Shown piece by piece: positions 54,150 to 62,626 of a DNA stretch of 64,000 bases. The notes below the pieces were generated by a model. It was not told the DNA's origin. It made no database searches and saw nothing but the letters and a program-made list of their open reading frames with translations. Source of the stretch: Pseudomonas sp. UMAB-08 (GTDB lineage Bacteria; Pseudomonadota; Gammaproteobacteria; Pseudomonadales; Pseudomonadaceae). The stretch's first letter is position 1. Every line of letters begins with the position of its first letter. A program made the position numbers and the translations under genes. Location: the NCBI RefSeq assembly GCF_900095225.1, contig NZ_LT607433.1:1-64000 (forward strand), in the 5' to 3' direction.

Positions 54150-55772
54150 TTATCCTGGTCTGATCGCAGCCCCGTCAGCAAGAATCATCTCCGCAGCCTT
54201 CTCGGCGATCATCAGGGTCGGCGAACAGGTGTTGCCCGACACAATCGTCGGCATGATCGACGCATCCACCACGCGCAAACCACTGATACCTCGCACCCGC
54301 AGACGATCATCGACAACAGCGTCGCTGCCCTGCCCCATCTTGCAGGTGCCGACAGGATGAAAAATCGTCGTGCCAATGCTACTGGCGGCCTGACGCAGTT
54401 GTTCTTCGCTTTGCAGACTCGCGCCAGGCAGATATTCCACCGGCTGAAAACTCGCCAACGCAGGCGCCGCGACAATCCGCCGGGTCAGGCGTATCGCATC
54501 GGCCGCCACATGGAGATCGGCTTCATGGCTTAAATAGTTAGGGCGAATCGAAGGCGGCTCATCCACAAGGGCAGAACGAATCTCGACCGTCCCGCGACTC
54601 TGGGGCCGCAGATTGCAGACTGAAGCAGTGAACGCGGCAAAACTGTGCAACGGCTCACCGAAGCGCTCCAGCGATAACGGTTGCACGTGATATTCAAGAT
54701 TGGCCGAGCGCTGCTCAGGGTCCGAGCGGGCGAAGGCGCCCAATTGGCTTGGCGCCATCGCCAATGGACCGCTGCGATTGATCGCGTAACGCAGGCCCAT
54801 GTTCATCTTGCCCCAAAGGCTGCCGACCATCTGATTGAGGGTCTGACCGTTACTGATCTGATAGATCAACCGCAGTTGAAGATGATCCTGCAGATTGCTC
54901 CCTACGCCTGGCAACTCATGGCGCACACCGATACCGAGCTTCTCAAGCAAGGGTCGCGGACCGATGCCCGAACGCTGCAACAGCGCTGGCGAACCGATGG
55001 CCCCGCAACACAGAATGATCTCGCGGCGAGCGCGCAGGTGCTGCTCGTGCTGCTGAACACGCGCAACGATGGCACTCGCGCGGCCGTTCTCGAATTCGAT
55101 ACGGGACGCTTCCACGCCGGTGAGGACTGTCAGATTCTTGCGCTGTGCGACAGGTCGCAAAAATGCCTTGGAAGCATTCCAGCGCACGCCACGCCGCTGA
55201 TTGACCTGGAAGTAACTGCAACCTTCATTGTCACCGCCGTTAAAGTCGTCGATAGACTCGATGCCGGTCTGCGCTGCAGCCTGGCGAAAAGCGTCCAGAA
55301 TGCCCCACGATAATCGCTGCTGTTCAACCCGCCATTCGCCCCCCGCGCCATGCATGGCAGAGTCGCCGGCGTAGTGATTTTCTGAGCGTTTGAATAACGG
55401 CAATACCTCTTTCCAGCCCCAGCCCACATTGCCTTGCGCCGCCCAGTCATCATAATCACGAGCCTGGCCACGCATATAAATCATGCCGTTGATGGATGAA
55501 CTGCCGCCCAGCACTTTGCCTCGGGGGTAGTTGAGCGAACGACCATTAAGCCCGGGTTCAGCTTCAGTTTTGAAGCACCAATCGGTACGTGGGTTGCCGA
55601 TGCAGTAGAGATAGCCGACCGGGATGTGGATCCAGGGGTAGTTGTCCAGCCCGCCGGCTTCAAGTAACAGCACGCGGTGTGCAGGGTTTTGCGAAAGCCG
55701 ATTGGCCAGCAGGCAGCCCGCGGGTCCGGCACCGACAATCACATAGTCATACGGCTCACTCGTCGCTTGCAT
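54150..55772 (-). CDS. GMC-family FAD-dependent oxidoreductase
   Basis: A 540-residue glucose-methanol-choline oxidoreductase. The ADP-binding motif is DYVIVGAGPAGCLLANRL at the N-terminus, followed by the GMC signature PRGKVLGGSSSINGMIYMRG. The catalytic histidine is in TIFHPVGTCKMG and the partner asparagine in VSGNTCSPTLMIAEKA. It resembles alcohol dehydrogenases such as AlkJ and choline dehydrogenase, but no betaine genes are near. The substrate is probably an alcohol. The ATG is at 55772. Confidence 0.92.
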   Translation of the reverse strand: MQATSEPYDYVIVGAGPAGCLLANRLSQNPAHRVLLLEAGGLDNYPWIHIPVGYLYCIGNPRTDWCFKTEAEPGLNGRSLNYPRGKVLGGSSSINGMIYMRGQARDYDDWAAQGNVGWGWKEVLPLFKRSENHYAGDSAMHGAGGEWRVEQQRLSWGILDAFRQAAAQTGIESIDDFNGGDNEGCSYFQVNQRRGVRWNASKAFLRPVAQRKNLTVLTGVEASRIEFENGRASAIVARVQQHEQHLRARREIILCCGAIGSPALLQRSGIGPRPLLEKLGIGVRHELPGVGSNLQDHLQLRLIYQISNGQTLNQMVGSLWGKMNMGLRYAINRSGPLAMAPSQLGAFARSDPEQRSANLEYHVQPLSLERFGEPLHSFAAFTASVCNLRPQSRGTVEIRSALVDEPPSIRPNYLSHEADLHVAADAIRLTRRIVAAPALASFQPVEYLPGASLQSEEQLRQAASSIGTTIFHPVGTCKMGQGSDAVVDDRLRVRGISGLRVVDASIMPTIVSGNTCSPTLMIAEKAAEMILADGAAIRPG

Positions 55773-55839
55773 GCAGCCCTCGCTGGTCTTCTTATTGTTT
55801 TGTTGTCCGGGGCCATCCTATGCTTTCTCCAAGAAAACG

Positions 55840-55873
55840 AAAGGCCGCTGCAAGTTGCCTTGCAGCGGCCTTT
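55840..55873 (-). terminator. Terminator of the malic enzyme gene
   Basis: A 15-bp perfect stem (AAAGGCCGCTGCAAG with its complement) around TTGC. Reading on the minus strand it ends in CTTTCGTTTTC. It lies 28 nt past the maeA stop at 55901. Confidence 0.8.
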
Positions 55874-55900
55874 ATCAACGGTTTTTAAGCCGGATGACGA

Positions 55901-57589
55901 TTAAACAGACTTGCGGCGATAGTCGCGGTAGTTAGGCATCCAGAAGTTGCGCTCGATTGCCGCGAGCAATACATCTTCTGAGGTTTCCAATGCCACGCCG
56001 TCAGCCTGAGCCTGCTTGGCGACCGCCAAGGCAATTTTCCTGCTGACTGCCTGGATATCCTTGATCGGTGGCAACACTGCATCGCCCAGCCCCGTCACCA
56101 TCGGCGAGCACTCCGCCAAGGCGTTGGACGCGGCCATCAACATTTTATCGGTGATTCTCGAGGCTTTGCTTGCGATGACGCCCAAGCCAATCCCGGGAAA
56201 AATGTAAGAGTTGTTGCATTGAGCAATATGGACCGTACGGCCATTGATCGATACCGGAGCAAACGGGCTGCCGGTGGCGACCAGGGCGTTGCCATCGGTC
56301 CAGCGCAGGATTTCCTCCGGCGTGGCCTCGACTTTAGACGTTGGGTTGGACATCGGCATCACCAACGGCTTGGCGCAATGCTTGTGCATTTCGCGGACCA
56401 CCTGTTCGGTAAATAATCCGCGCTGGCCCGACACGCCAATCATTACGGTGGCATTGGCGTGGGTGACCACATCGAGCAATTGCGGGAACCCTTCGTCGCC
56501 TGCCCAGCCCGCTACATCAGCGGTTTTCTGCGCCAGGCGCTGTTGGAATTCCAGCAGGCCCGTCATGTTCTCGGTCAGCAAGCCATAGCGGTCGACCATG
56601 AAAATGCGCTTGCGTGCTTCGCTCTCACTCAGCCCTTGTATCTGCATCGCTGCAATGATGTGTTCGGCAATGCCACAGCCTGCCGAACCGGCACCGACAA
56701 ACACCACCACCTGCTCGCCGAGGGTCTCGCCCTTGGCTTTGCAGGCCGCAAGTAACGTACCCACCGCGACCGAAGCAGTACCTTGAATGTCATCGTTGAA
56801 GCAGCACAATTGGTCCCTGTACTTATTCAGCAATGGCATCGCATTCGATTGGGCGAAGTCTTCGAACTGCAGCAATACGTCAGGCCAGCGACGCTGCACT
56901 GCCTCGATGAACATCGCAACAAATTCTTCGTACTCCTGACCGGTTACCCGCTCATGGCGCCAGCCCATGTACATCGGGTCGTCCAGCAATTCGCGGTTGT
57001 TGGTACCGACGTCGAGCACAATCGGCAACGTGTAGGCCGGGCTGATCCCGCCGCACGCGGTGTAGAGGGACAACTTGCCGATGGGGATGCCCATGCCGCC
57101 AATGCCCTGGTCGCCCAGGCCGAGAATTCGCTCACTGTCAGTGACTACGATGATCTTGATCTGGTCCTTGGTCGCGCTGCGCAGAATGTCGTCAATACGG
57201 TCGCGCTCCGGATACGAGACAAACAGTCCCCGATGGGTGCGATAGATTTTCGAGAACTCCTGACACGCCTGGCCAACCGTCGGCGTGTAGATGATCGGCA
57301 GCATTTCATCCAGGTGCGAGTCGAGCAGACGGAAGAACAACGTCTCGTTGTTGTCCTGAATCGAGCGCAGATAAATGTGCTTGTCGAGGTCGCTGGCGCA
57401 TTGGTTGTACTGGCTGAAAACCCGAGCCACTTGCTCTTCGATCGTCTCCACGTTCTGCGGCAGCAGCCCGATCAAGTTGAACTCGACCCTCTCCTGCGGC
57501 GTGAAAGCACTGCCTTTGTTCAGCAGCGGCATCTCCAGCAGCGAAGGGCCGGCGTAGGAAATATATAAAGGACGCGAGGTTTTGTTCAT
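55901..57589 (-). CDS. maeA: NAD-dependent malic enzyme
   Basis: A 562-residue malate dehydrogenase (oxaloacetate-decarboxylating), producing pyruvate, CO2 and NADH. The catalytic tyrosine is in LPIIYTPTVGQACQEF. The metal-binding region contains LLQFEDFAQSNAMPLL and CFNDDIQGTASVAVGTLLAA, and the NAD site is VFVGAGSAGCGIAEHIIAAM. Length and motifs match the SfcA/MaeA type rather than the longer MaeB with a phosphotransacetylase tail. It is preceded by a 504-nt non-coding stretch and ends at a strong terminator. Confidence 0.95.
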   Translation of the reverse strand: MNKTSRPLYISYAGPSLLEMPLLNKGSAFTPQERVEFNLIGLLPQNVETIEEQVARVFSQYNQCASDLDKHIYLRSIQDNNETLFFRLLDSHLDEMLPIIYTPTVGQACQEFSKIYRTHRGLFVSYPERDRIDDILRSATKDQIKIIVVTDSERILGLGDQGIGGMGIPIGKLSLYTACGGISPAYTLPIVLDVGTNNRELLDDPMYMGWRHERVTGQEYEEFVAMFIEAVQRRWPDVLLQFEDFAQSNAMPLLNKYRDQLCCFNDDIQGTASVAVGTLLAACKAKGETLGEQVVVFVGAGSAGCGIAEHIIAAMQIQGLSESEARKRIFMVDRYGLLTENMTGLLEFQQRLAQKTADVAGWAGDEGFPQLLDVVTHANATVMIGVSGQRGLFTEQVVREMHKHCAKPLVMPMSNPTSKVEATPEEILRWTDGNALVATGSPFAPVSINGRTVHIAQCNNSYIFPGIGLGVIASKASRITDKMLMAASNALAECSPMVTGLGDAVLPPIKDIQAVSRKIALAVAKQAQADGVALETSEDVLLAAIERNFWMPNYRDYRRKSV

Positions 57590-58093
57590 GTTCAGTGATC
57601 GCCTTTTTCCGTTTTACTCTGAAATTTTCGATACGAAACCAAGGCGGACAGCCGGAGCCTGACGGCTCTCTATTCAACCCGCCTCAGCAATCTCAAGGGA
57701 CGAGATTGCGCTACTTATCTTACTCGTGGTCGAGCCATTGCAGCAGGGTGATCATCGTACAACTTGATGACAGCCGAGATGGCACCCGCAACGACACGGT
57801 CGCGGATGCTCGAATCGACCACAGCAGTCCACCAAAAGTAGTTTTTTATACGCGGGACTGTCAGCCCGATAGCGCGAAAAGTGCACGCTAGAGCGGTAAA
57901 AACCGCCTATCGCGGAGAGGGTAATAACCGTTCAATTTTGTTTAATTCAGTGTAAAAATGGTGACTCATCGGGCGTCGCTTAGGAGCGAGTTGTCGTCTT
58001 TTACCAGGAAGATTCAACGGGTGGAATTTTTTGCCCAACGAAGGGTTTAACCCAAGTTACAACGCCCTTCGAGATTGAAAAAAGGAGCTCAGA
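57590..58093. other. Non-coding region between maeA and a small gene
   Basis: Holds the divergent promoters of maeA and of the small gene at 58094. A short GCGGT/ACCGC stem is near 57893-57908, and GGGTTTAACCC, a palindrome, near 58044-58054 in the leader of the small gene. No gene is convincing here; the spread of short stems is not obviously a known riboswitch. Confidence 0.45.
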
Positions 58094-58375
58094 ATGATTC
58101 ACGATAAATTCAAGAAAGTCACCGGTGTCAGCTGGGAAGAAGCAGCAACAAGGAGCAACCAACTTTTCTTTGAAGCGGATCAACTTGATAATCATGCGTA
58201 TTCGCTTCTCAAGAAAGAAACGCTGAATCCAGACGTCTGGAACGAATTTTCAACTGCAAAAAGAAGAGCCGAAAAAAAGTACGTCGAAGCGCGCGTAGAG
58301 TGGCAACGTATTAAAAGCATTCTCGGTTCTATCAATAAGCCCGCCGGGAAATCTGCCAGGCAATCTGTACATTAA
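58094..58375 (+). CDS. Small protein of unknown function
   Basis: A 93-residue soluble, charged, mainly helical protein with no recognised domain. AAAAAGGAGCTCAGA gives a strong ribosome-binding site, so translation is likely. A 12-nt tandem duplication (58362-58385) spans its stop codon and repeats the last codons and stop in frame. It is in a low-similarity accessory patch with two other small genes and uppP. Confidence 0.7.
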   Translation: MIHDKFKKVTGVSWEEAATRSNQLFFEADQLDNHAYSLLKKETLNPDVWNEFSTAKRRAEKKYVEARVEWQRIKSILGSINKPAGKSARQSVH

Positions 58376-58385
58376 TCTGTACATT
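58362..58385 (+). repeat. 12-nt tandem duplication across a stop codon
   Basis: AATCTGTACATT occurs twice head to tail and is followed by AA. The first stop TAA (58373-58375) is repeated in frame at 58385-58387. Confidence 0.9.
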
Positions 58386-58505
58386 AAAGGCATTCAGCGT
58401 GGAAAGGTTTAACGGGGCTGCCTGCCTCACGTCACCTTTCCGCTAAAGACATTTTCAGGCCGGCACGGGGATGTGTCGGCCTCGCTTGATTATCCAGCGC
58501 CAACG

Positions 58506-58516
58506 CCCCCCCCCCC
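58506..58516 (+). repeat. Run of 11 cytosines
   Basis: An uninterrupted C11 tract about 107 nt upstream of the small gene at 58623. Long mononucleotide runs of this size are uncommon in Pseudomonas and may vary in length or be error-prone in sequencing. Confidence 0.85.
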
Positions 58517-58622
58517 TCTTAGATCAGGCTGCGCGGGTTGCAGGTGTTCTCCACTGTCGCCAGAGCAGGCAACGACATTTTCGACGCAGACAGCCGTCGT
58601 CAATCTCAATGGAGAAGCCAGC

Positions 58623-58871
58623 ATGTCCAGCAATCTGCCCAACGACCCCACCCTCGCCCTGCTCAACCGACTCAATCAAAACATCACCGCCCTCGGTTCT
58701 GCCGTGAATGAGATCCGCGCATGGATTGATCAGCATGGATCGCCAGAGGTGTCGGCAGCCATCATGACGCAGCTCGCCGTGGTCGAGGGAAACGCTGGCT
58801 TCATCGCCACCGCCATGGCCGATCTGCAAGCCAGGCGAGAACCGGAAGACGAAATCGACCCGGAAGACTGA
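58623..58871 (+). CDS. Small protein of unknown function
   Basis: An 82-residue acidic, helical protein with no recognised domain. AATGGAGAAGCCAGC provides a ribosome-binding site for ATG 58623. A longer frame begins at GTG 58473 and crosses the C11 tract, but its added residues are low-complexity and less likely to be coding. It converges with the next small gene. Confidence 0.65.
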   Translation: MSSNLPNDPTLALLNRLNQNITALGSAVNEIRAWIDQHGSPEVSAAIMTQLAVVEGNAGFIATAMADLQARREPEDEIDPED

Positions 58872-58908
58872 CGCCTGTCACGCGAGGCCGTATCAGTGGC
58901 CGACAGAC

Positions 58909-59154
58909 CTAAAGTCTGTCCGCCTGGTCAATCATATTGGTCGCCAGCTTGATGCCCTGTTTTTTTGCATCTTCGAAGCTCTTGTAAATCGCTTTTTCAT
59001 GCAGATTATGAATATTGTCCTCGGCGTACTTCACAGTAATGCGAAGCCCCTTTGGGATTGGATCGCCTGGGTCGCCCCACTCGAAATCAATCATCGCGTC
59101 CCTGCCGTTTGGATGGACGTAATTAATCGAGTGCGGTCTGTCTACGGATGCCAT
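58909..59154 (-). CDS. Small protein of unknown function
   Basis: An 81-residue protein, beta-rich at the start (YVHPNGRDAMIDFEW, GLRITVKYAEDNIHNL) with a helical C-terminus. No family is recognised. ATG 59154 has GGGAGAG upstream and is chosen over the longer frame to 59229. It is the last of three small genes between maeA and uppP. Confidence 0.65.
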   Translation of the reverse strand: MASVDRPHSINYVHPNGRDAMIDFEWGDPGDPIPKGLRITVKYAEDNIHNLHEKAIYKSFEDAKKQGIKLATNMIDQADRL

Positions 59155-59899
59155 TTCGCTCTCCCTGATCGTCGGTGATGTGCTCAACTTAATCATTAGC
59201 CCACAAACCCGAATCACGCCAACCGGCAAGTGACATGGTCATCGCGCACAATCATGCGGCGTTGGCGGGATAGAGGGAGGGAGTAAAAGAGATCAATGAG
59301 CCCAATGCGCGTGTGCTGGAACAGCAGTTGGCCAAATGCGCAGCAATTTACCCTCAGGTCGGCATTCGGGCCCATTGATCATCACCCAACTCAATGTTGG
59401 ATTGTTTCCATTTAGATAAATGGAGGTTGGTCGCCCGCCTACCACCCCGTTTCCTACCGGCTAGTTCAAGGTGGGGCCGAGCAGGTCTATTTTTAACAAA
59501 ACACGTTTTAAGGGTCTAGTAACCTTTCGTCCTAACTTTATGAGCGCAGGTCATATACAGCCTCAGGCCTGCCAGTGGCTGGCTGCGCCCCCTCCTGCGC
59601 GAGAAAAACTAATTATTTCTTAGCGGAGAGTCGCGTAAAATCTCAGCTAGACTCCGCCTGTTGGAGGAAGTCGTCGCCCTCTAAAACGCGCTTTCGCTGG
59701 CGCTCCGGGTTAACAGTAATGATCTCGACAGCAGGTAGAGAACCCTTAAAAACAAAACGATTATTCGGCTCTTTGTCACCATAAACGACCGCCGGACGTA
59801 GCGGTTCAGCTCAGGATCCTTTGTCCATTACCGAGATTATCCAAGCATCGCTTGGTGCTTTTCGGAGAGTGGAGAAACCTTATTCTTTAGGAAAAAACT
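59155..59899. other. Long leader/intergenic region upstream of uppP
   Basis: About 745 nt with no convincing gene. It contains a CCAAGC/GCTTGG stem at 59841-59855 followed by TGCTTTT, a terminator-like structure 45 nt before uppP that could act as an attenuator. GC is lower than in surrounding genes. I could not match it to a known riboswitch. Confidence 0.5.
59841..59862 (+). terminator. Terminator-like stem in the uppP leader
   Basis: A 6-bp stem (CCAAGC/GCTTGG) with a 3-nt loop, followed by TGCTTTT. It lies between a presumed upstream promoter and the uppP start, so conditional termination is possible. Confidence 0.4.
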
Positions 59900-60772
59900 T
59901 TGACAAACGTCTGCTCCAGCGGCCTTGATATTGGCTTTGCTTCTCTGGATTACATGCAAATTGGCATCCTGGGCATCATTCAAGGCATCACCGAGTTATT
60001 ACCCGTTTCATCCACTGCACACATGCGAATCGTACCGGCCCTTCTCGGCTGGCCCGATCCCGGCTCGGCGTTTTCCGCAGCCATGCAGTTGGCCGCGCTG
60101 GCTGCGGTCGTCAGCTATTTCTGGCGTGACGTGCGGGAAGTCGTCACTGGAAGCATCGGTGCCGTGCAACGGCGTGACTTCAGCAACCAGTCATTCAAGC
60201 TGGCAGTTGCCATTGTGCTTGCGACCATCCCTATTGGTATCGCAGGCCTGGCCTTGTCGTCGACACTCAATGCGTGCGACTCACCATTAAGAGGCCTGAT
60301 GGTGATTGGTATCTCATGCGTTGTGATGGCCGTTCTGCTGGCTGCGGCTGAACTTAGCTGTCGCCATCGCCGCACAGTGGGAGAGATGCGCCTGCGGGAT
60401 GCATTAATCGTCGGCATTGCACAGATTGGCGCCTTGATACCCGGCGTTTCCCGCTCAGGTTCAACACTCACCGCAGCGCTTTTTCTTAACTTCAAACGCG
60501 AAGAGGCCGCGCGCTTCTCATTCCTGCTTGGGCTGCCCGCTATCGCGCTAGCCGGTCTGAAAGAGCTGTGGGTGCTGTTTCATGCGCATATCCCGGCCGA
60601 AGCGTGGTCACACCTGATTTTCGGCCTGGTGATCGCCAGCGTGTCGGCATTTTGCGCCATCTGGGGCCTGATGAAGTTTCTGGAAAGATTCTCTACTTGG
60701 CCCTTCGTAATTTACCGGGCAGCACTGGGTATTTTCCTGATTGTCGCGGTCAGCACCGGCTTTTTGAGCTAA
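59900..60772 (+). CDS. uppP: Undecaprenyl-diphosphate phosphatase
   Basis: A 290-residue membrane phosphatase of the BacA/UppP family that recycles the lipid carrier for peptidoglycan and other envelope polymers. The two conserved motifs are present: GIIQGITELLPVSSTAH (first) and LIPGVSRSGSTLTAALF (second, with the catalytic arginine and serines). About eight membrane helices are visible. A TTG start at 59900 follows TTTAGGAAAA; an in-frame ATG at 59954 (MQIGILGIIQG) would also give a functional protein. Fluorescent Pseudomonas often carry more than one uppP; this one is not beside its usual partners. Confidence 0.9.
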   Translation: MTNVCSSGLDIGFASLDYMQIGILGIIQGITELLPVSSTAHMRIVPALLGWPDPGSAFSAAMQLAALAAVVSYFWRDVREVVTGSIGAVQRRDFSNQSFKLAVAIVLATIPIGIAGLALSSTLNACDSPLRGLMVIGISCVVMAVLLAAAELSCRHRRTVGEMRLRDALIVGIAQIGALIPGVSRSGSTLTAALFLNFKREEAARFSFLLGLPAIALAGLKELWVLFHAHIPAEAWSHLIFGLVIASVSAFCAIWGLMKFLERFSTWPFVIYRAALGIFLIVAVSTGFLS

Positions 60773-60796
60773 ACAGCCTTTAATCGTCAATAGAGC

Positions 60797-60831
60797 CCCG
60801 CCCTGAGCTGCATCCCGAAAATCAGGGCGGG
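60797..60831 (+). terminator. Terminator of uppP
   Basis: CCCGCCCTGA and TCAGGGCGGG form a 10-bp stem with a 15-nt loop, 25 nt past the uppP stop. No T run follows. Confidence 0.6.
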
Positions 60832-60874
60832 CGTCCAGCTAAACGGTGCCAGTCCACGCGTTCGACAGAAACGA

Positions 60875-60911
60875 AAAAGCCCCTGTAATCTTCACGATTA
60901 CAGGGGCTTTT
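60875..60911. terminator. Strong bidirectional terminator
   Basis: AAAAGCCCCTGTAATC pairs perfectly with GATTACAGGGGCTTTT around TTCAC. The A and T ends serve as U tracts on either strand. It ends the minus-strand tRNA-Ser transcript. Confidence 0.92.
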
Positions 60912-60924
60912 CGTTAATCAATAA

Positions 60925-61014
60925 TGGCGGAGAGATAGGGATTCGAACCCTAGGTACTGTCGCCAGTACAACGGATTTCGAATCCGTCCCATTCGGCCAC
61001 TCTGGCATCTCTCC
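60925..61014 (-). tRNA. tRNA-Ser (anticodon CGA)
   Basis: A 90-nt serine tRNA with encoded CCA. The acceptor GGAGAGA pairs with TCTCTCC, and the anticodon arm ACGGA-TTCGAAA-TCCGT shows CGA, reading UCG. A long variable arm (TACTG/CAGTA) typical of tRNA-Ser is present, and the T arm has GGTTCGAATCC. It is upstream of the strong terminator and downstream of purC on the same strand. Confidence 0.97.
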
Positions 61015-61107
61015 AACGGCGCGCATGATAACAGCTCAGGTGCAGAAGGCGAACCCCCTGCGAGGGAAATTTTCGCGTGCTATCAGGCGCTTGCGTAACT
61101 TTTTGCG

Positions 61108-61818
61108 TTAAAGCGGTACGCCGAGGCGTTTTGCGACTTCTTCGTAGGCTTCGATAACGTCACCGAGGCCCTGGCGGAAGCGGTCTTTGTCCATTTTCTT
61201 GCGGGTTTCTTTGTCCCACAGACGGCAGCCGTCCGGGCTGAATTCGTCACCGAGGACGATCTGGCCGTGGAATACGCCGAATTCGAGTTTGAAGTCGACC
61301 AGCAGCAGGCCAGCGTCGTCGAACAGCTTGCTCAGGACTTCATTGACCTTCAGGGACAGCTCTTTCATCCGAACCAGTTGTTCGGCGGTGCCCCAACCGA
61401 ACGCCACTACGTGGGATTCGTTGATGAACGGGTCGCCCTTCGCGTCGTCCTTGAGGAACAGCTCGAAGGTGTAAGGATTGAGCTTGGTACCCTCTTCGAT
61501 GCCCAGGCGTTTGACCAGACTACCGGCGGCGTAGTTACGCACGACGCATTCGACCGGGATCATCTCGAGTTTTTTGACCAGGCATTCGTTATCGCCCAGC
61601 AGCTTATCGAATTGGGTTGGGATACCCGCTTCTTCGAGCTTTTGCATGATGAAGGCGTTGAACTTATTGTTCACCATGCCTTTGCGGTCGAGCTGTTCAA
61701 TACGCTTGCCGTCGAACGCCGACGTGTCGTTGCGAAACAGCAGGATCAAGCGGTCAGCGTCGTCGGTGGTGTACACCGATTTGGCTTTGCCGCGGTAGAG
61801 TTCTTCACGTTTTTCCAT
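61108..61818 (-). CDS. purC: SAICAR synthase
   Basis: A 236-residue phosphoribosylaminoimidazole-succinocarboxamide synthase of purine biosynthesis, joining aspartate to CAIR with ATP. Signatures are ELYRGKAKSVYTTDD at the N-terminus, VVRNYAAGSLVKRLG (substrate binding), LLVDFKLEFG and DEFSPDGCRLWDKE. Length matches the short bacterial form. It lies downstream of the MBL hydrolase in the conserved dapA-bamC-MBL-purC order. Confidence 0.96.
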   Translation of the reverse strand: MEKREELYRGKAKSVYTTDDADRLILLFRNDTSAFDGKRIEQLDRKGMVNNKFNAFIMQKLEEAGIPTQFDKLLGDNECLVKKLEMIPVECVVRNYAAGSLVKRLGIEEGTKLNPYTFELFLKDDAKGDPFINESHVVAFGWGTAEQLVRMKELSLKVNEVLSKLFDDAGLLLVDFKLEFGVFHGQIVLGDEFSPDGCRLWDKETRKKMDKDRFRQGLGDVIEAYEEVAKRLGVPL

Positions 61819-61867
61819 GATGGGCTCCGCTTGCTAAAGTAGTTGGGCCAGGCGCCCGTTTGGGACA

Positions 61868-62626
61868 CTAGGCGATATATCGCCAGTCGAGCCCTGAATC
61901 TTGATCGGCCACTTGCAGCCAGTCTGCATCGCACCCGAGGGTGTCGACAAAACATTGCCGGGCCAGCTGCGGCAGGTTGTTCTTGCTGCTGAGATGGGCC
62001 AGCACCAAGTGCTGTAAATCTTGCCACCCCAACTCGCTCACCAGGTTGGCGGCCTGATGATTGTTCAAATGTCCCAGTTCGCCGCCGACCCGCTCTTTCA
62101 AAAAGTACGGGTAACGACCTCTGGCCAGCATATCGCGGCAGTGGTTCGCTTCGATCATCAAAGCGTCCAGACCGTGATAGCTCTGTAGCACCGAGGAGCA
62201 GTAAGAGCCAAGGTCGGTCAACAGACCAAATCGGCGCTGACCATTACTGAACACAAACTGCGTCGGCTCAAGTGCGTCGTGGGCAACCGACACCACATTG
62301 ATGTGCAACGCCCCCAGCTGCAGGCCCTGACCGCCTGACAGAAACCCTGCGGCTTCTACAGGTTTACGCATCCCGCGAAGGGTGCCACTGCTGAGGTACA
62401 CCGGTAAATTGTAGCGCCGCGACAGCAAACCCACGCCATGCACATGATCGGCATGTTCATGGGTCACCAGAATGGCACTCAACTGATGGGGACTGACGCC
62501 CAGACGAGCCAGACGTCGCTCGGTTTCCCGCAAGGAGAAACCGCAATCCACCAGCACATACGTGTCATTGCTTGCTACCAGCGTGCCGTTCCCTCGGCTA
62601 CCACTGCCTAGAACAGCGAAGCGCAC
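61868..62626 (-). CDS. MBL-fold metallo-hydrolase (YycJ-like)
   Basis: A 252-residue metallo-beta-lactamase-fold hydrolase. The metal motif is ILVTHEHADHVHGVGLL near residues 52-68, with a later histidine in NHCRDMLARG and GHLNNHQAANL. GSGSRGNGTLVASNDTYVL at the start is the YycJ/WalJ-like opening. The substrate is unknown; relatives are suspected exonucleases. Its ATG is adjacent to the bamC stop, and it precedes purC by 49 nt. Confidence 0.9.
   Translation of the reverse strand: MRFAVLGSGSRGNGTLVASNDTYVLVDCGFSLRETERRLARLGVSPHQLSAILVTHEHADHVHGVGLLSRRYNLPVYLSSGTLRGMRKPVEAAGFLSGGQGLQLGALHINVVSVAHDALEPTQFVFSNGQRRFGLLTDLGSYCSSVLQSYHGLDALMIEANHCRDMLARGRYPYFLKERVGGELGHLNNHQAANLVSELGWQDLQHLVLAHLSSKNNLPQLARQCFVDTLGCDADWLQVADQDSGLDWRYIA

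Noticed and set aside
59575..59784. A 69-codon open frame upstream of uppP
   Set aside because: No ribosome-binding site and no recognisable protein features.
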